Assembly (NCBI GenBank): GCA_958295665.1 | Contig: OY282558.1 | Coordinates: 315,056,092 to 315,120,091 of the forward strand | From: Tipula vernalis | Taxonomy: Eukaryota; Arthropoda; Insecta; Diptera; Tipulidae | Direction of reading: 5' to 3' | DNA length: 64,000 nucleotides | In this document: positions 11,320 to 25,000 of the stretch, in pieces | How the letters are laid out: every line of letters starts with the position of its first letter | How positions within the stretch are numbered: the first letter of the stretch is position 1 | Translations under genes and position numbers: made by a program | Notes under the pieces: generated by a model | The model's input: the letters and a program-made list of their open reading frames with translations, nothing else | The model's database searches: none | What the model was told of the DNA's origin: nothing

Positions 11320-13653
11320 ATGGCCAAAGATCTTAGAATCTTATGTTGGAATGCCAATGGACTGATGCAACATCAACAAGAACTGCAAGTGGTCCTGGAC
11401 ACAGAAAAAATCGATGTATGTCTCATCACGGAAACACACTTCACTAGACAATCAAACATTAAATTTAAAAATTATCAAATATATCACACTATTCACCCTG
11501 GAAACACTGCTAAAGGAGGTAGTGCTGTTATAATTAGAAATAGTATTCATCACTATGAGGAGTTAAAATATGAAACGGAAGAAATACAAGCAACTGCTGT
11601 TATTGTCAAATCCAAAAGTAGTTCTATTTGTTTTGCTAGTATTTACTGCCCACCGAAGCACTCAATGAAAGAAAAAGATTATCTCGAGTTCCTCAGTAAA
11701 TTAGGAAAACGATTTGTACTTGGAGGAGACTTTAATGCAAAAAATGTCCAATGGGGATCCAGATTAACAACGACTAAGGGTAAAGAACTCCTAAAAGCTA
11801 TCAGAAAATGCAGTTGTGAAGCCCTCTCAACTAGAAAACCAACCTACTGGCCAACTGATCCAAACAAAGTACCAGATCTGATTGATTTCTTTATAATAAA
11901 GAACATATCTGTAAATTATGTACAAGTAGATGAAAGCCACGACTTAAACTCTGATCATTCACCAATACTTCTAACGTTAAGTGAAAAAATCATTCAGAAA
12001 GAAAAAAACCTATTTCTAGTAAATAATCACACTAATTGGGCATGCTTTTGGACTATCGCTAGAACAAAAAATTAACTTAATGGTTCCGTTAAAGACTGAA
12101 GAACAATTAGACAAAGACGTTCACAAATTTGTAAAAGATATACAGCAATCAGCTTGGGAAAATACTCCTGAAATTAAAACGAAAATCAAGGGAAACAACT
12201 ACTCTATAGAAATTAGGGAACTCCTCGCAGAAAAAAGAAGAGCGAGAAGAGTATGGCAACAAACAAAGGCCCCCCAAGACAAAACCCATTTGAACAATCT
12301 CACTCAACAATTAAGAAGAGAGATCAAAGAATTGAAAGATGAATCAATCAGCAACTATTTAAGAAAATTAACTAATGATAACAGTACTGATTATTCTCTT
12401 TGGAAAGCAACCAAAAGAATCAAAAGACCAATAATGCAGATTCCCCCAATAAAAATAGCAGGTGAGAAATAGGCTAGAAATAATGAAGACAAAGCTCGAG
12501 AATTTGCCGAACACCTCGAAAAAATATTCCAGCCACATGAAGACCAAACGTTGGAAGCCGAGATAATAACTGAACAAGCTGTGCAAAAAAGTATAGAAAT
12601 CCTACCGACAACACCAAAAGAAGTCATGCGTGAGATAAAAGCTAATATGAATACGAAAAAAGCTCCTGGGTACGACCTTATTACTGCAGAAATCTTAAAA
12701 GAACTGCCAAGGAAAGCTCTGGTGAAACTCACCAATCTTATAAATGCAGCATTTAAAATTTTCAATCACAGAATAACCAGTATAATTGAGAAAGCATTAG
12801 AGGAGAAAAAAGTCTGTTCAACAGTATTTCTAGACGTTGCACAAGCGTTTGATAGAGTGTGGCATGAAGGGCTTAACCACAAGTTAAGGAATCTTCTACC
12901 AATGCAATTTGCTAAGATACTGGAATCATACTTGAAGGATAGGTTCTTCAGGATTAAGTTAGTTGATACATTTTCTGAATTGAAAGAAATCAATGCAGGA
13001 GTTCCACAGGGCAGTGTATTAGGGCCGGTTTTATACCTACTATACACTTATGATCTTCCTACATTAGAAAACAACACAGTGGCAACTTTTGCAGAAGATA
13101 CGGCGATCTTAGCTGTTGAAAACAACAACGAAGAATCAACACAGAAGTTACAATCAGCTATAACTCAAATATATAAATGGACAAAAAGATGGAGAATAAA
13201 ACTAAATGAAGCTAAATCAGTTCACATCAACTTTACAAACAGACGAATCGAACATATTCCGATTACCATAAATCGAGAAATAATACCGCATGCGAACACA
13301 GCTAAGTATCTCGGCATGACACTGGATGCTAAACTACGATGGAAAGCACACGTCAAGAAAAAAAGTGAAGAATTAAGACTTAAATACAGAAAAATGTATT
13401 GGCTGATGGGAAGGAACTCTTCTTTATCAACATACAATAAGCTTCTACTTTATAAGCAAATATTGAAACCGATTTGGACTTATGGTATTCACCTTTGGGG
13501 TTGAACCAAACAGAGCAACGTAAATATCATCCAAAGATTTCAGAATATGGTTTTAAAGGCTCCGCCAACATGTGAACATTGAGGCAACTCAGCTCCTAAG
13601 CATCACGAATTTAGTTCGCAGACTTAAAAGAACCAAACCTTTTGAGCTGGTGT
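11320..13653 (+). pseudogene. LINE ORF2 (endonuclease-reverse transcriptase), multiply broken
   Basis: The endonuclease domain at 11320-12000 opens with ILCWNANGL, has TETHF, a GGDFNAKN box and an SDHSPI box near its end, so the nuclease active-site motifs are present. A frameshift lies at about 12030-12080, and TAG at 12470-12472 interrupts the next frame. The reverse transcriptase follows: KKAPGYDLI, then a jump near 12750-12770 from INAAFK straight to EKALEEKK, omitting roughly 70 residues of the fingers. FLDVAQAFDRVWHEGL and GVPQGSVLGP are present. The catalytic FADD is FAED here (GAA at 13094-13096). A stop after HLWG at 13501 and a damaged C-terminal segment ending in RRLKRTKPFEL (to about 13653) complete the decay. 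Confidence 0.88.
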
Positions 13654-13844
13654 GATTGTCAGTTTAAGCAGTATTATGCTGATCTAAAATCCACAACAAA
13701 GATGTGGTTTAGTTGAATTTACCAAACACTATGGAACGCCAATGGGAAGAATCCATAGATTAATTTAAGTTAGTAAATTAAGTCAGAAACAAATTGCTCA
13801 TTAGTCCAGGAGACTAGATTGTAATTACATAAAATAAATAAATA

Positions 13845-13856
13845 ATATGGAAACCT
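13845..13856 (+). repeat. Right target-site duplication of the Jockey-like LINE
   Basis: ATATGGAAACCT, 11 of 12 identical to 9838-9849, directly follows the AATAAATAA tail. Confidence 0.6.
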
Positions 13857-14514
13857 AAACCACCTTCTGGAGCACTGTGAGTGTAGTTTTGGTTGTTATA
13901 GAATGCATATAATTCGATGTTATTTAAAATATTTTTCAAATATAACTTCAATGGTGGCGACAATATGTAATAACAATCTTTTTAACGGACAACCTTAAAA
14001 ATGGATAAGCATTAAGATGAAAAATTTATCCTAGTTTATCTTGCTTCTATTCATCATTCTTTTGTATTGAAATAAAATGAATGCTCTTATTTTTTCCATT
14101 CAATATTGCTTAATCTTTTACTTCTTTTGAATAGCTAGGTAGAATTCTATTTTTAATTTTTATAGAAAGGTTCCAAATAATTACCGTTTGCCTCAAAGTA
14201 TAAATGGTAGATTAAAAATTGGGGGTGTCCATTTGTGAAAGGGAGTGATTTTTGCAGGAACATACCTATTTTAAAACTACACATACACGTCTAAATTTTA
14301 TTCCATCGAAAATGCGTAATGTATACAAAAGATTTAGAATGTTTCGCTTTCAGTTCATATTTAATTGAAATTCGGGATGTTATCAAACATTGTTAGAATT
14401 GTAATAAGAATAAATAAGGCAAGCAGCATCTAAAATTTATCATCTCCATCCTTCCAATATATCTTTATTTCAGTTCGTATTTTTCATTTCGTTTCTTTTT
14501 CATAAATTATAACA
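13857..14514. other. AT-rich spacer between the LINE and the FB/NOF-like element
   Basis: No long frame, element end or RNA gene is recognised in these ~660 bp. Confidence 0.6.
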
Positions 14515-14522
14515 CAATATTC
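14515..14522 (+). repeat. Left 8-bp target-site duplication of the FB/NOF-like element
   Basis: CAATATTC directly precedes the inverted terminus beginning AAGTCAGTGAAG. The identical octamer follows the other terminus at 30331-30338. Adding a ninth base on either side breaks the match, so the duplication is 8 bp. Confidence 0.85.
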
Positions 14523-15244
14523 AAGTCAGTGAAGTTAGCCCGAGCCCGAAATTTTGGTTCATTTCTCGGATAAAATGTAGCCATCCCGAAAAAGTGTAAA
14601 TTTTGTAAAAAGTGTAGGCTCATCCCGAAAAAAAATATTATAATTAAAATGTATCTAACACGAAAAAAAATCATGTTTAAACCAAATTAAAACTAACAAA
14701 TTTCTTAAAAAATATTTGTAATCAAAAATAAAATACAAATTCATATACTAATTTATGTTCTGTTGGTAGTGTAGTCATATACTATGAAGAAACCTTAAAT
14801 TTCATACATCCAATATCAGAGATATTGCTTAATGGTTTTTATATAGGCGGATATTCCATGATACTAGATAAGAGCTGGCCAGCACCCCAGGTTCATATGG
14901 ATGATAAGTATAAAAATATGCTTATGAAAAATTTGTATTTTTAGTGTAGCGTATGTGATACGTGAAAATCTTAAATTATATACAGCCAATACTAATTGTT
15001 TAGGTTTGTGTCTTGACTAAAGTGTAGCTTTCCAGAAAATGTGTATCTATTTCTTAAAATGTAGCACCATCCCGAAGAGCAAAAAATTCTTTAAAAACGT
15101 AAGCGATTAAAAAAAAATCTAAATTAAAAGAAAACGTTATTCAGAATAATTTAGAAAATAAGTTTTATTAAAAAATAAATTTTGAAAGTTTCTGAATAAA
15201 TTTAAATTTTATAAATCTTTAAATTATATAAAGCCAATTATACA
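14523..15244 (+). repeat. Left outer terminal domain of the FB/NOF-like element
   Basis: The domain is 722 bp to the first array unit. The part compared by eye is identical to the inverse of 29609-30330, with exactly equal length. It contains short iterated motifs of the form TGTAG...CATCCCGAA (about 14575, 14610, 15055). It also holds diverged copies of the array unit: CTTAAATTTCATACATCCAA at about 14793 begins a segment that follows the unit's order down to CATATGGATGATAAG. Such motifs could be transposase binding sites, which is inferred. Confidence 0.85.
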
Positions 15245-18200
15245 GATAAATCTAATAAGGATTTTACATGGCCAGTTAGGCAATAACAATATCAAGAGGC
15301 CATGAGCCCCGCCAGACCCATATCATGGGGATAAAACCAGTTTTTTTAATTTTACTAGATCGATTTCTTATACATAATAAGATAAATTCTTAAATTTTAT
15401 GGAGCCAATACTAGAGATAAATCTAATAAGAATTTTTCATGGCCAGTTAGGCAATAACAATATCAAGAGGCCATGAGCCCCGCCAGACCCATATCATGGG
15501 GATAAAACCATTTTTTTTTTAATTTTCCTAAATCAATTTCTTATACATAATAAGATAAATTCTTAAATTTTATGGAGCCAATACTAGAGATAAATCTAAT
15601 AAGAATTTTACATGGCCAGTTAGGCAATAACAATATCAAGAGGCCATGAGCCCCGCCAGACCCATATCATGGGGATAAAACCAGTTTTTTTAATTTTACT
15701 AGATCGATTTCTTATACATAATAAGATAAATTCTTAAATTTTATGGAGCCAATACTAGAGATAAATCTAATAAGAATTTTACAAGGCCAGTTAGGCAATA
15801 ACAATATCAAGAGGCCATGAGCCCCGCCAGACCCATATCATGGGGATAAAACCGTTTTTTTTTAAATTTCCTAAATCAATTTCTTATACATAATAAGATA
15901 AATTCTTAAATTTTATGGAGCCAATACTAGAGATAAATCTAATAAGGATTTTACATGGCCAGTTAGGCAATAATAATATCAAGAGGCCGTGAGCCCCATC
16001 AGACCCATATCATGGGGATAAAACCATTTTTTTTTTAATTTTCCTAAATCAATTTCTTATACATAATAAGATAAATTCTTAAATTATATGGAGCCAATTC
16101 TAGAGATAAATCTAATAAGGATTTTACATGACCAGTTAGGCAATAACAATATCAAGAGGCCATGAGCCCCGCCAGACCCATATCATGGGGATAAAACCAT
16201 TTTTTTTTTAATTTTCCTAAATCAATTTCTTATACATAATAAGATAAATTCTTAAATTTTATGGAGCCAATACTAGAGATAAATCTAATAAGAATTTTAC
16301 ATGACCAGTTAGGCAATAATAATATCAAGAGGCCACGAGCCCCGCCAGACCCATATCATGGGGATAAAACCATTTTTTTTAAATTTTACTAGATCGATTT
16401 CTTATACATAATAAGATAAATTCTTAAATTTTATGGAGCCAATACTAGAGATAAATCTAATAAGGATTTTATATGGCCAGTTAGACAATAACAATATCAA
16501 GATATCATAAGCTCCATCAGGCCCATATCATGGGGATAAAACCATTTTTTTTTTTAATTTTCCTAAATCAATTTCTTATACATAATATGATAAATTCTTA
16601 AATTTTATGGAGCCAATTCTAGAGATAAATCTAATAAGGATTTTACATGACCAGTTAGGCAATAACAATATCAAGAGGCCATGAGCCCCGCCAGACCCAT
16701 ATCATGGGGATAAAACCATTTTTTTTAAATTTTACTAGATCGATTTCTTATACATAATAAGATAAATTCTTAAATTTTATGGAGCCAATTCTAGAGATAA
16801 ATCTAATAAGAATTTTACATGGCCAGTTAGGCAATAACAATATCAAGAGGCCATGAGCCCCGCCAGACCCATATCATGGGGATAAAACCGTTTTTTTTTA
16901 AATTTCCTAAATCAATTTCTTATACATAATAAGATAAATTCTTAAATTTTATGGAGCCAATACTAGAGATAAATCTAATAAGGATTTTACATGGCCAGTT
17001 AGGCAATAATAATATCAAGAGGCCGTGAGCCCCATCAGACCCATATCATGGGGATAAAACCATTTTTTTTTTAATTTTCCTAAATCAATTTCTTATACAT
17101 AATAAGATAAATTCTTAAATTTTATGGAGCCAATACTAGAGATAAATCTAATAAGAATTTTACATGACCAGTTAGGCAATAATAATATCAAGAGGCCATG
17201 AGCCCCGCCAGACCCATATCATGGGGATAAAACCATTTTTTTTAAATTTTACTAGATCGATTTCTTATACATAATAAGATAAATTCTTAAATTTTATGGA
17301 GCCAATACTAGAGATAAATCTAATAAGGATTTTATATGGCCAGTTAGACAATAACAATATCAAGATATCATAAGCTCCATCAGGCCCATATCATGGGGAT
17401 AAAACCATTTTTTTTTTTAATTTTCCTAAATCAATTTCTTATACATAATATGATAAATTCTTAAATTTTATGGAGCCAATTCTAGAGATAAATCTAATAA
17501 GGATTTTATATGGCCAGTTAGACAATAACAATATCAAGATATCATAAGCTCCATCAGGCCCATATCATGGGGATAAAACCATTTTTTTTTTTAATTTTCC
17601 TAAATCAATTTCTTATACATAATATGATAAATTCTTAAATTTTATGGAGCCAATTCTAGAGATAAATCTAATAAGGATTTTACATGACCAGTTAGGCAAT
17701 AACAATATCAAGAGGCCATGAGCCCCGCCAGACCCATATCATGGGGATAAAACCATTTTTTTTAAATTTTACTAGATCGATTTCTTATACATAATAAGAT
17801 AAATTCTTAAATTTTATGGAGCCAATTCTAGAGATAAATCTAATAAGGATTTTACATGACCAGTTAGGCAATAACAATATCAAGAGGCCATGAGCCCGCC
17901 AGACCCATATCATGGGGATAAAACCATTTTTTTTAAATTTTACTAGATCGATTTCTTATACATAATAAGATAAATTCTTAAATTTTATGGAGCCAATACT
18001 AGAGATAAATCTAATAAGGATTTTATATGGCCAGTTAGACAATAACAATATCAAGATATCATAAGCTCCATCAGGCCCATATCATGGGGATAAAACCATT
18101 TTTTTTTTTAATTTTCCTAAATCAATTTCTTATACATAATATGATAAATTCTTAAATTTTATGGAGCCAATTCTAGAGATAAATCTAATAAGGATTTTAC

Positions 18201-21200
18201 ATGACCAGTTAGGCAATAACAATATCAAGAGGCCATGAGCCCCGCCAGACCCATATCATGGGGATAAAACCATTTTTTTTAAATTTTACTAGATCGATTT
18301 CTTATACATAATAAGATAAATTCTTAAATTTTATGGAGCCAATACTAGAGATAAATCTAATAAGGATTTTATATGGCCAGTTAGACAATAACAATATCAA
18401 GATATCATAAGCTCCATCAGGCCCATATCATGGGGATAAAACCATTTTTTTTTTTAATTTTCCTAAATCAATTTCTTATACATAATATGATAAATTCTTA
18501 AATTTTATGGAGCCAATTCTAGAGATAAATCTAATAAGGATTTTACATGACCAGTTAGGCAATAACAATATCAAGAGGCCATGAGCCCCGCCAGACCCAT
18601 ATCATGGGGATAAAACCATTTTTTTTAAATTTTACTAGATCGATTTCTTATACATAATAAGATAAATTCTTAAATTTTATGGAGCCAATACTAGAGATAA
18701 ATCTAATAAGAATTTTACATGGCCAGTTAGGCAATAACAATATCAAGAGGCCATGAGCCCCGCCAGACCCATATCATGGGGATAAAACCATTTTTTTTTA
18801 ATTTTACTAGATCGATTTCTTATACATAATAAGATAAATTCTTAAATTTTATGGAGCCAATACTAGAGATAAATCTAATAAGAATTTTACATGGCCAGTT
18901 AGGCAATAATAATATCAAGAGGCCGTGAGCCCCATCAGACCCATATCATGGGGATAAAACCATTTTTTTTTTAATTTTCCTAAATCAATTTCTTATACAT
19001 AATAAGATAAATTCTTAAATTTTATGGAGCCAATACTAGAGATAAATCTAATAAGGATTTTACATGGCCAGTTAGGCAATAATAATATCAAGAGGTCATG
19101 AGCCCCGCCAGACCCATATCATGGGGATAAAACCATTTTTTTTTAATTTTACTAGATCGATTTCTTATACATAATAAGATAAATTCTTAAATTTTATGGA
19201 GCCAATACTAGAGATAAATCTAATAAGGATTTTACATGGCCAGTTAGGCAATAATAATATCAAGAGGCCATGAGCCCCGCCAGACCCATATCATGGGGAT
19301 AAAACCATTTTTTTTAAATTTTACTAGATCGATTTCTTATACATAATAAGATAAATTCTTAAATTTTATGGAGCCAATACTAGAGGTAAATCTAATAAGA
19401 ATTTTACATGGCCAGTTAGGCAATAACAATATCAAGAGGCCATGAGCCCCGCCAGACCCATATCATGGGGATAAAACCAGTTTTTTTAATTTTACTAGAT
19501 CGATTTCTTATACATAATAAGATAAATTCTTAAATTTTATGGAGCCAATACTAGAGATAAATCTAATAAGAATTTTACATGGCCAGTTAGGCAATAACAA
19601 TATCAAGAGGCCATGAGCCCCGCCAGACCCATATCATGGGGATAAAACCATTTTTTTTTAATTTTACTAGATCGATTTCTTATACATAATAAGATAAATT
19701 CTTAAATTTTATGGAGCCAATACTAGAGATAAATCTAATAAGGATTTTATATGGCCAGTTAGACAATAACAATATCAAGATATCATAAGCTCCATCAGGC
19801 CCATATCATGGGGATAAAACCATTTTTTTTTTAATTTTCCTAAATCAATTTCTTATACATAATATGATAAATTCTTAAATTTTATGGAGCCAATTCTAGA
19901 GATAAATCTAATAAGGATTTTATATGGCCAGTTAGACAATAACAATATCAAGATATCATAAGCTCCATCAGGCCCATATCATGGGGATAAAACCATTTTT
20001 TTTTTTAATTTTCCTAAATCAATTTCTTATACATAATATGATAAATTCTTAAATTTTATGGAGCCAATTCTAGAGATAAATCTAATAAGGATTTTACATG
20101 ACCAGTTAGGCAATAACAATATCAAGAGGCCATGAGCCCCGCCAGACCCATATCATGGGGATAAAACCATTTTTTTTAAATTTTACTAGATCGATTTCTT
20201 ATACATAATAAGATAAATTCTTAAATTTTATGGAGCCAATTCTAGAGATAAATCTAATAAGGATTTTACATGACCAGTTAGGCAATAACAATATCAAGAG
20301 GCCATGAGCCCGCCAGACCCATATCATGGGGATAAAACCATTTTTTTTAAATTTTACTAGATCGATTTCTTATACATAATAAGATAAATTCTTAAATTTT
20401 ATGGAGCCAATACTAGAGATAAATCTAATAAGGATTTTATATGGCCAGTTAGACAATAACAATATCAAGATATCATAAGCTCCATCAGGCCCATATCATG
20501 GGGATAAAACCATTTTTTTTTTTAATTTTCCTAAATCAATTTCTTATACATAATATGATAAATTCTTAAATTTTATGGAGCCAATTCTAGAGATAAATCT
20601 AATAAGGATTTTACATGACCAGTTAGGCAATAACAATATCAAGAGGCCATGAGCCCCGCCAGACCCATATCATGGGGATAAAACCATTTTTTTTAAATTT
20701 TACTAGATCGATTTCTTATACATAATAAGATAAATTCTTAAATTTTATGGAGCCAATACTAGAGATAAATCTAATAAGGATTTTATATGGCCAGTTAGAC
20801 AATAACAATATCAAGATATCATAAGCTCCATCAGGCCCATATCATGGGGATAAAACCATTTTTTTTTTTAATTTTCCTAAATCAATTTCTTATACATAAT
20901 ATGATAAATTCTTAAATTTTATGGAGCCAATTCTAGAGATAAATCTAATAAGGATTTTACATGACCAGTTAGGCAATAACAATATCAAGAGGCCATGAGC
21001 CCCGCCAGACCCATATCATGGGGATAAAACCATTTTTTTTAAATTTTACTAGATCGATTTCTTATACATAATAAGATAAATTCTTAAATTTTATGGAGCC
21101 AATACTAGAGATAAATCTAATAAGAATTTTACATGGCCAGTTAGGCAATAACAATATCAAGAGGCCATGAGCCCCGCCAGACCCATATCATGGGGATAAA

Positions 21201-21956
21201 ACCATTTTTTTTTTAATTTTCCTAAATCAATTTCTTATACATAATAAGATAAATTCTTAAATTATATGGAGCCAATACTAGAGATAAATCTAATAAGGAT
21301 TTTACATGACCAGTTAGGCAATAACAATATCAAGAGGCCATGAGCCCCGCCAGACCCATATCATGGGGATAAAACCATTTTTTTTAAATTTTACTAGATC
21401 GATTTCTTATACATAATAAGATAAATTCTTAAATTTTATGGAGCCAATACTAGAGATAAATCTAATAAGAATTTTACATGGCCAGTTAGGCAATAACAAT
21501 ATCAAGAGGCCATGAGCCCCGCCAGACCCATATCATGGGGATAAAACCATTTTTTTTTTAATTTTCCTAAATCAATTTCTTATACATAATAAGATAAATT
21601 CTTAAATTTTATGGAGCCAATACTAGAGATAAATCTAATAAGGATTTTACATGGCCAGTTAGGCAATAATAATATCAAGAGGCCATGAGCCCCGCCAGAC
21701 CCATATCATGGGGATAAAACCATTTTTTTTAAATTTTACTAGATCGATTTCTTATACATAATAAGATAAATTCTTAAATTTTATGGAGCCAATACTAGAG
21801 ATAAATCTAATAAGAATTTTACATGGCCAGTTAGGCAATAACAATATCAAGAGGCCATGAGCCCCGCCAGACCCATATCATGGGGATAAAACCAGTTTTT
21901 TTAATTTTACTAGATCGATTTCTTATACATAATAAGATAAATTCTTATATTTTATG
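15245..21956 (+). repeat. Left inner array, ~39 copies of a ~172 bp unit
   Basis: Successive GATAAATCTAATAAG starts at 15245, 15416 and 15589 give periods of 171-173 bp, the variation coming from the length of a T run. The units fall into classes. A has GAGGCCATGAGCCCCGCC with CTAGATCGATTTC or CTAAATCAATTTC. B has GATATCATAAGCTCCATCAG with an ATATGATAAATTC variant. C has GAGGCCGTGAGCCCCATC. The box CCCATATCATGGGGATAAAA is preserved in all classes. No coding potential. The array breaks off at about 21956 in a partial unit. Confidence 0.95.
17300..20700 (+). repeat. Higher-order duplication of a ~14-unit block within the left array
   Basis: A rare one-base deletion variant (GAGCCCGCC instead of GAGCCCCGCC) occurs at about 17891 and again at about 20305. 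Runs of A and B class units in the same order surround both. The offset is about 2414 bp, equal to 14 units. This indicates unequal exchange or segmental duplication inside the arm. An assembly duplication is the alternative. Confidence 0.7.
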
Positions 21957-22021
21957 GTGATAAATCTGTGCAGCATGGTTTTTTGTCTATATTTGCCTAA
22001 ATGTGATGTTAAGTATTAAAT

Positions 22022-25000
22022 TTAACCGGTTGTAATTTGTTTTTTCCGGTAAATAATAATTTGGGGATTTATTTCGACTGTGTTCGGATTGCGTATTATT
22101 GGTATGTATGCGGATAGGTCATCATATTTTTCCCATCTGTCATTTACTTTACCGTAACAAACATAATGACCTTCCGAAGCCTTTGGATACTTAATAACTG
22201 GGCCTTCCTGAATAAAAGTAATAACCGCTGTTACTTCATACTCATCATTATCAAGTTTTATAGTATCAGCTACTTCGGACAATTTTACGGGAGCCTCATC
22301 AATTGATTCAGTATCTAAACATACTATTTGACCGTATGATGTTATTGTGGGAATCATAATTTGAAAACAATCCTTGCAAGTTTTCGGTGGTACTTCCTGC
22401 AAACAGGTTTGAATATTTGAAATTCCTAATGTTTTGTACAATTCGGTATCCAAATAAATAATCGGCCGTTTTTCTCGCTCCTTAAGTAGACATTTCTCAT
22501 TAGAACATTCTAACAATACTTCTGAACTTGGAAAATTTTGGAAAATGTGTTTACAAACATTAAAGAGCTCTGTGGTACAATCAGATGAAAACCCCGACAT
22601 TTGGACTAACAGTTCTTTTCTAATTTTATAAAATTTAGTTAAATCACTATTTATTAGCGATTGTAGTAATGGTTTGATTCGGTCATTTTCCAAATGTTTA
22701 AAAAAAAAATCGTCCTTTTGAACGGACAAAGCGATTGCTTGAAGGGTCGAATCAATAGCACAAGAATTTTTGTAAAAACTACACGTTTTAAGAGCATTTC
22801 TAATAAGCGGCAACCTAACATTAATGTGTCTTTTAAAAATGGATTTAGGCTTTATTATTTTTGCTTTTTTTGGTGTATCTGACGAGTTTTGGCTTAATGT
22901 CGCCATTGTAGTGATCTTTTGTTCATCATTTGTTAAACCCGTAAAATTATTTATAAAATTAAAATCAAAGCTGGTTTTCTTCTTTTTACAACTTATAGGA
23001 GATACATAAGAACTCTTCCTTTTCCATACTGATTGACAGTTTTGAATATCGAGGAGACTGTGGTCGGAATGAGGGGATATTGCCTTTTGATGTGTTACCG
23101 AAAATTTTGGCACAGAATAAAATATTTGTTTACAGATTGTTTTGTTTCGCTGGTTTAAATCGCGTACCAAACGACCAACCTTTAATGGCATTTTACCTAC
23201 TTCGAGCGTCCGGCTCGTTAGTGAAAACCGCCTTTTTAAAAACGCAAAGTAATTTTCTGCGTGACCGTTACTTATTCGGCTTCCATTACGTAGTATACCT
23301 GTAAAAAGTGGTAATACTACGGCATATTTCTTTAGAAATATATTGTGAAATTCTGTATTACACAAACTATTCAAGGGACCTTCTTCATTTAGTTCTAATT
23401 TATTTAGATGTAGACTTTTGCTAATATCATTTAAGTCATTGTAGAATGGACTCCGTTTATAAATTGGGCAGGAAAAATCATGTTTAGTCAATTCAGTATC
23501 TCTGTCTGAATTATTAAGTTGACTAGTTTCATTTATAACCAATTTGGACTTTGCGTTATTCAGGGCAATTAAAGCTATTAAATTTTCGAATGCACATTTC
23601 ACATCGACAGTGATGGTTTTTGTTGTTAATAAAAGTGCAAATCTCTGCCATATTTGCTTAAGATCTTGATAATTATTGGCAACTATCATTGAAGCCATGA
23701 TTTCTTTAACAAATTTATTTACTTGTGGGAATTTCTCGAAATGTTTATTAATATCTTTGGCAATTGTATGAGAAATATGTGAACAACATAAATGTATTTT
23801 TACCACTTCGTCTGGGGACTTATTGTATTTAGTATTAGTTGCCCACTTATGAGTCGTGTTTAAGTATTCTAATAAATCCATTCGGTTGAAGGCGTCTAGA
23901 ACCGAATGAATCTCAGCGTAAGAAAAATCGACAACTACGGTATTGAAAATTGGCCATTTCTTTAAATGTTCTTCTACAATTAACCGATATTCTCTAAGCC
24001 AGTTTCCAATAGTGCGAGTATTATGGCTTGAGCTAATCATATCACTTAGAGGGAATGGAGTAGCTGTATCTTTTTCGTTAGACTTAACCGGTAGCACTAG
24101 AGCGTAATACATGACAGATTTACAAGTTTTATAAGGCTTTCGAATAAGTCCGCCTGTCGCGTCTAAATAAACGATTAAATCTAGGTCTTTAGATTGTTCC
24201 TTAATTTTTTTAAGGACTGAACATTGCATTTTGCTACAAGTCGTAACACAAAATGGATTCTTCCCCACTTGCCTAATGTACGATTCATCACTAATAATAT
24301 CAGTTTTTTCTTTCTCCAAATGCACATCCTCGATGTCATCGGAGTGGTTATCGTTAGCTAATAAATTTTCAGATCTTATTTTATTCAATACTCGTTTGTC
24401 TTTTAGTAATCTTGCAGTATTAGTTTTTTCAAACAAAATTAAATCTTCTTCGTTGATTAAGTTCTCTGAAACTATTTCTACCGAATTGCGAATCAACTTG
24501 TCTTTGTACAACTCTCTATGATATTTTGAGGTATGCTGAAATTTTTTATAAGGATGATAAATAGGTTGAAGGTTACTGTACACAACAAAAATTCCCAATG
24601 CAACGTTAGAATTGATTAATTTATATGTTCTACACGATTGATTTTTATTTTTGTGTCCGCAATATGCTCTAATGGTTAAATGTTTTTGAGCTACATCATA
24701 TCCCTTTATGTTTATTAAACAACCAGACAACTGAGTTAATTGAGAAGAAATGTGGTACGTGTAGTGATATTCGTCGAGTTTCTTTTCCTTTTGGTTGTAT
24801 ATTCTTTTCCATACATCTTCAGAAATGTTTACCTGATAATCCATTAAATGAAACTTAATATTTTTTCTATGAAAAATGTTAGGTTTCGGTACCAGAGTAT
24901 TGTTCTTAGATTTTACAGTCACTTTTGGAGATGTTCGATGAACCACTTTAAACTCGTCCTCGCTATCATTGATTATACAATCAGATATCTCACGATCCAT

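Larger units (their letters stand above)
9850..13844 (+). mobile_element. Jockey-clade non-LTR retrotransposon, 5'-complete but dead
   Basis: The layout is 5' UTR (9850-10042), ORF1 gag-like protein (10043-11241), ORF2 endonuclease-reverse transcriptase (11320-13653), short 3' UTR, and a tail of AATAAA repeats. It is bracketed by imperfect 12-bp duplications. LINEs of this clade lack LTRs and insert by target-primed reverse transcription. Inactivating changes are a frameshift in ORF1 and, in ORF2, a frameshift, a stop, a large in-frame deletion in the reverse transcriptase, a changed catalytic residue and a damaged 3' end. ORF1 and ORF2 are separated by 78 bp. Confidence 0.85.
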
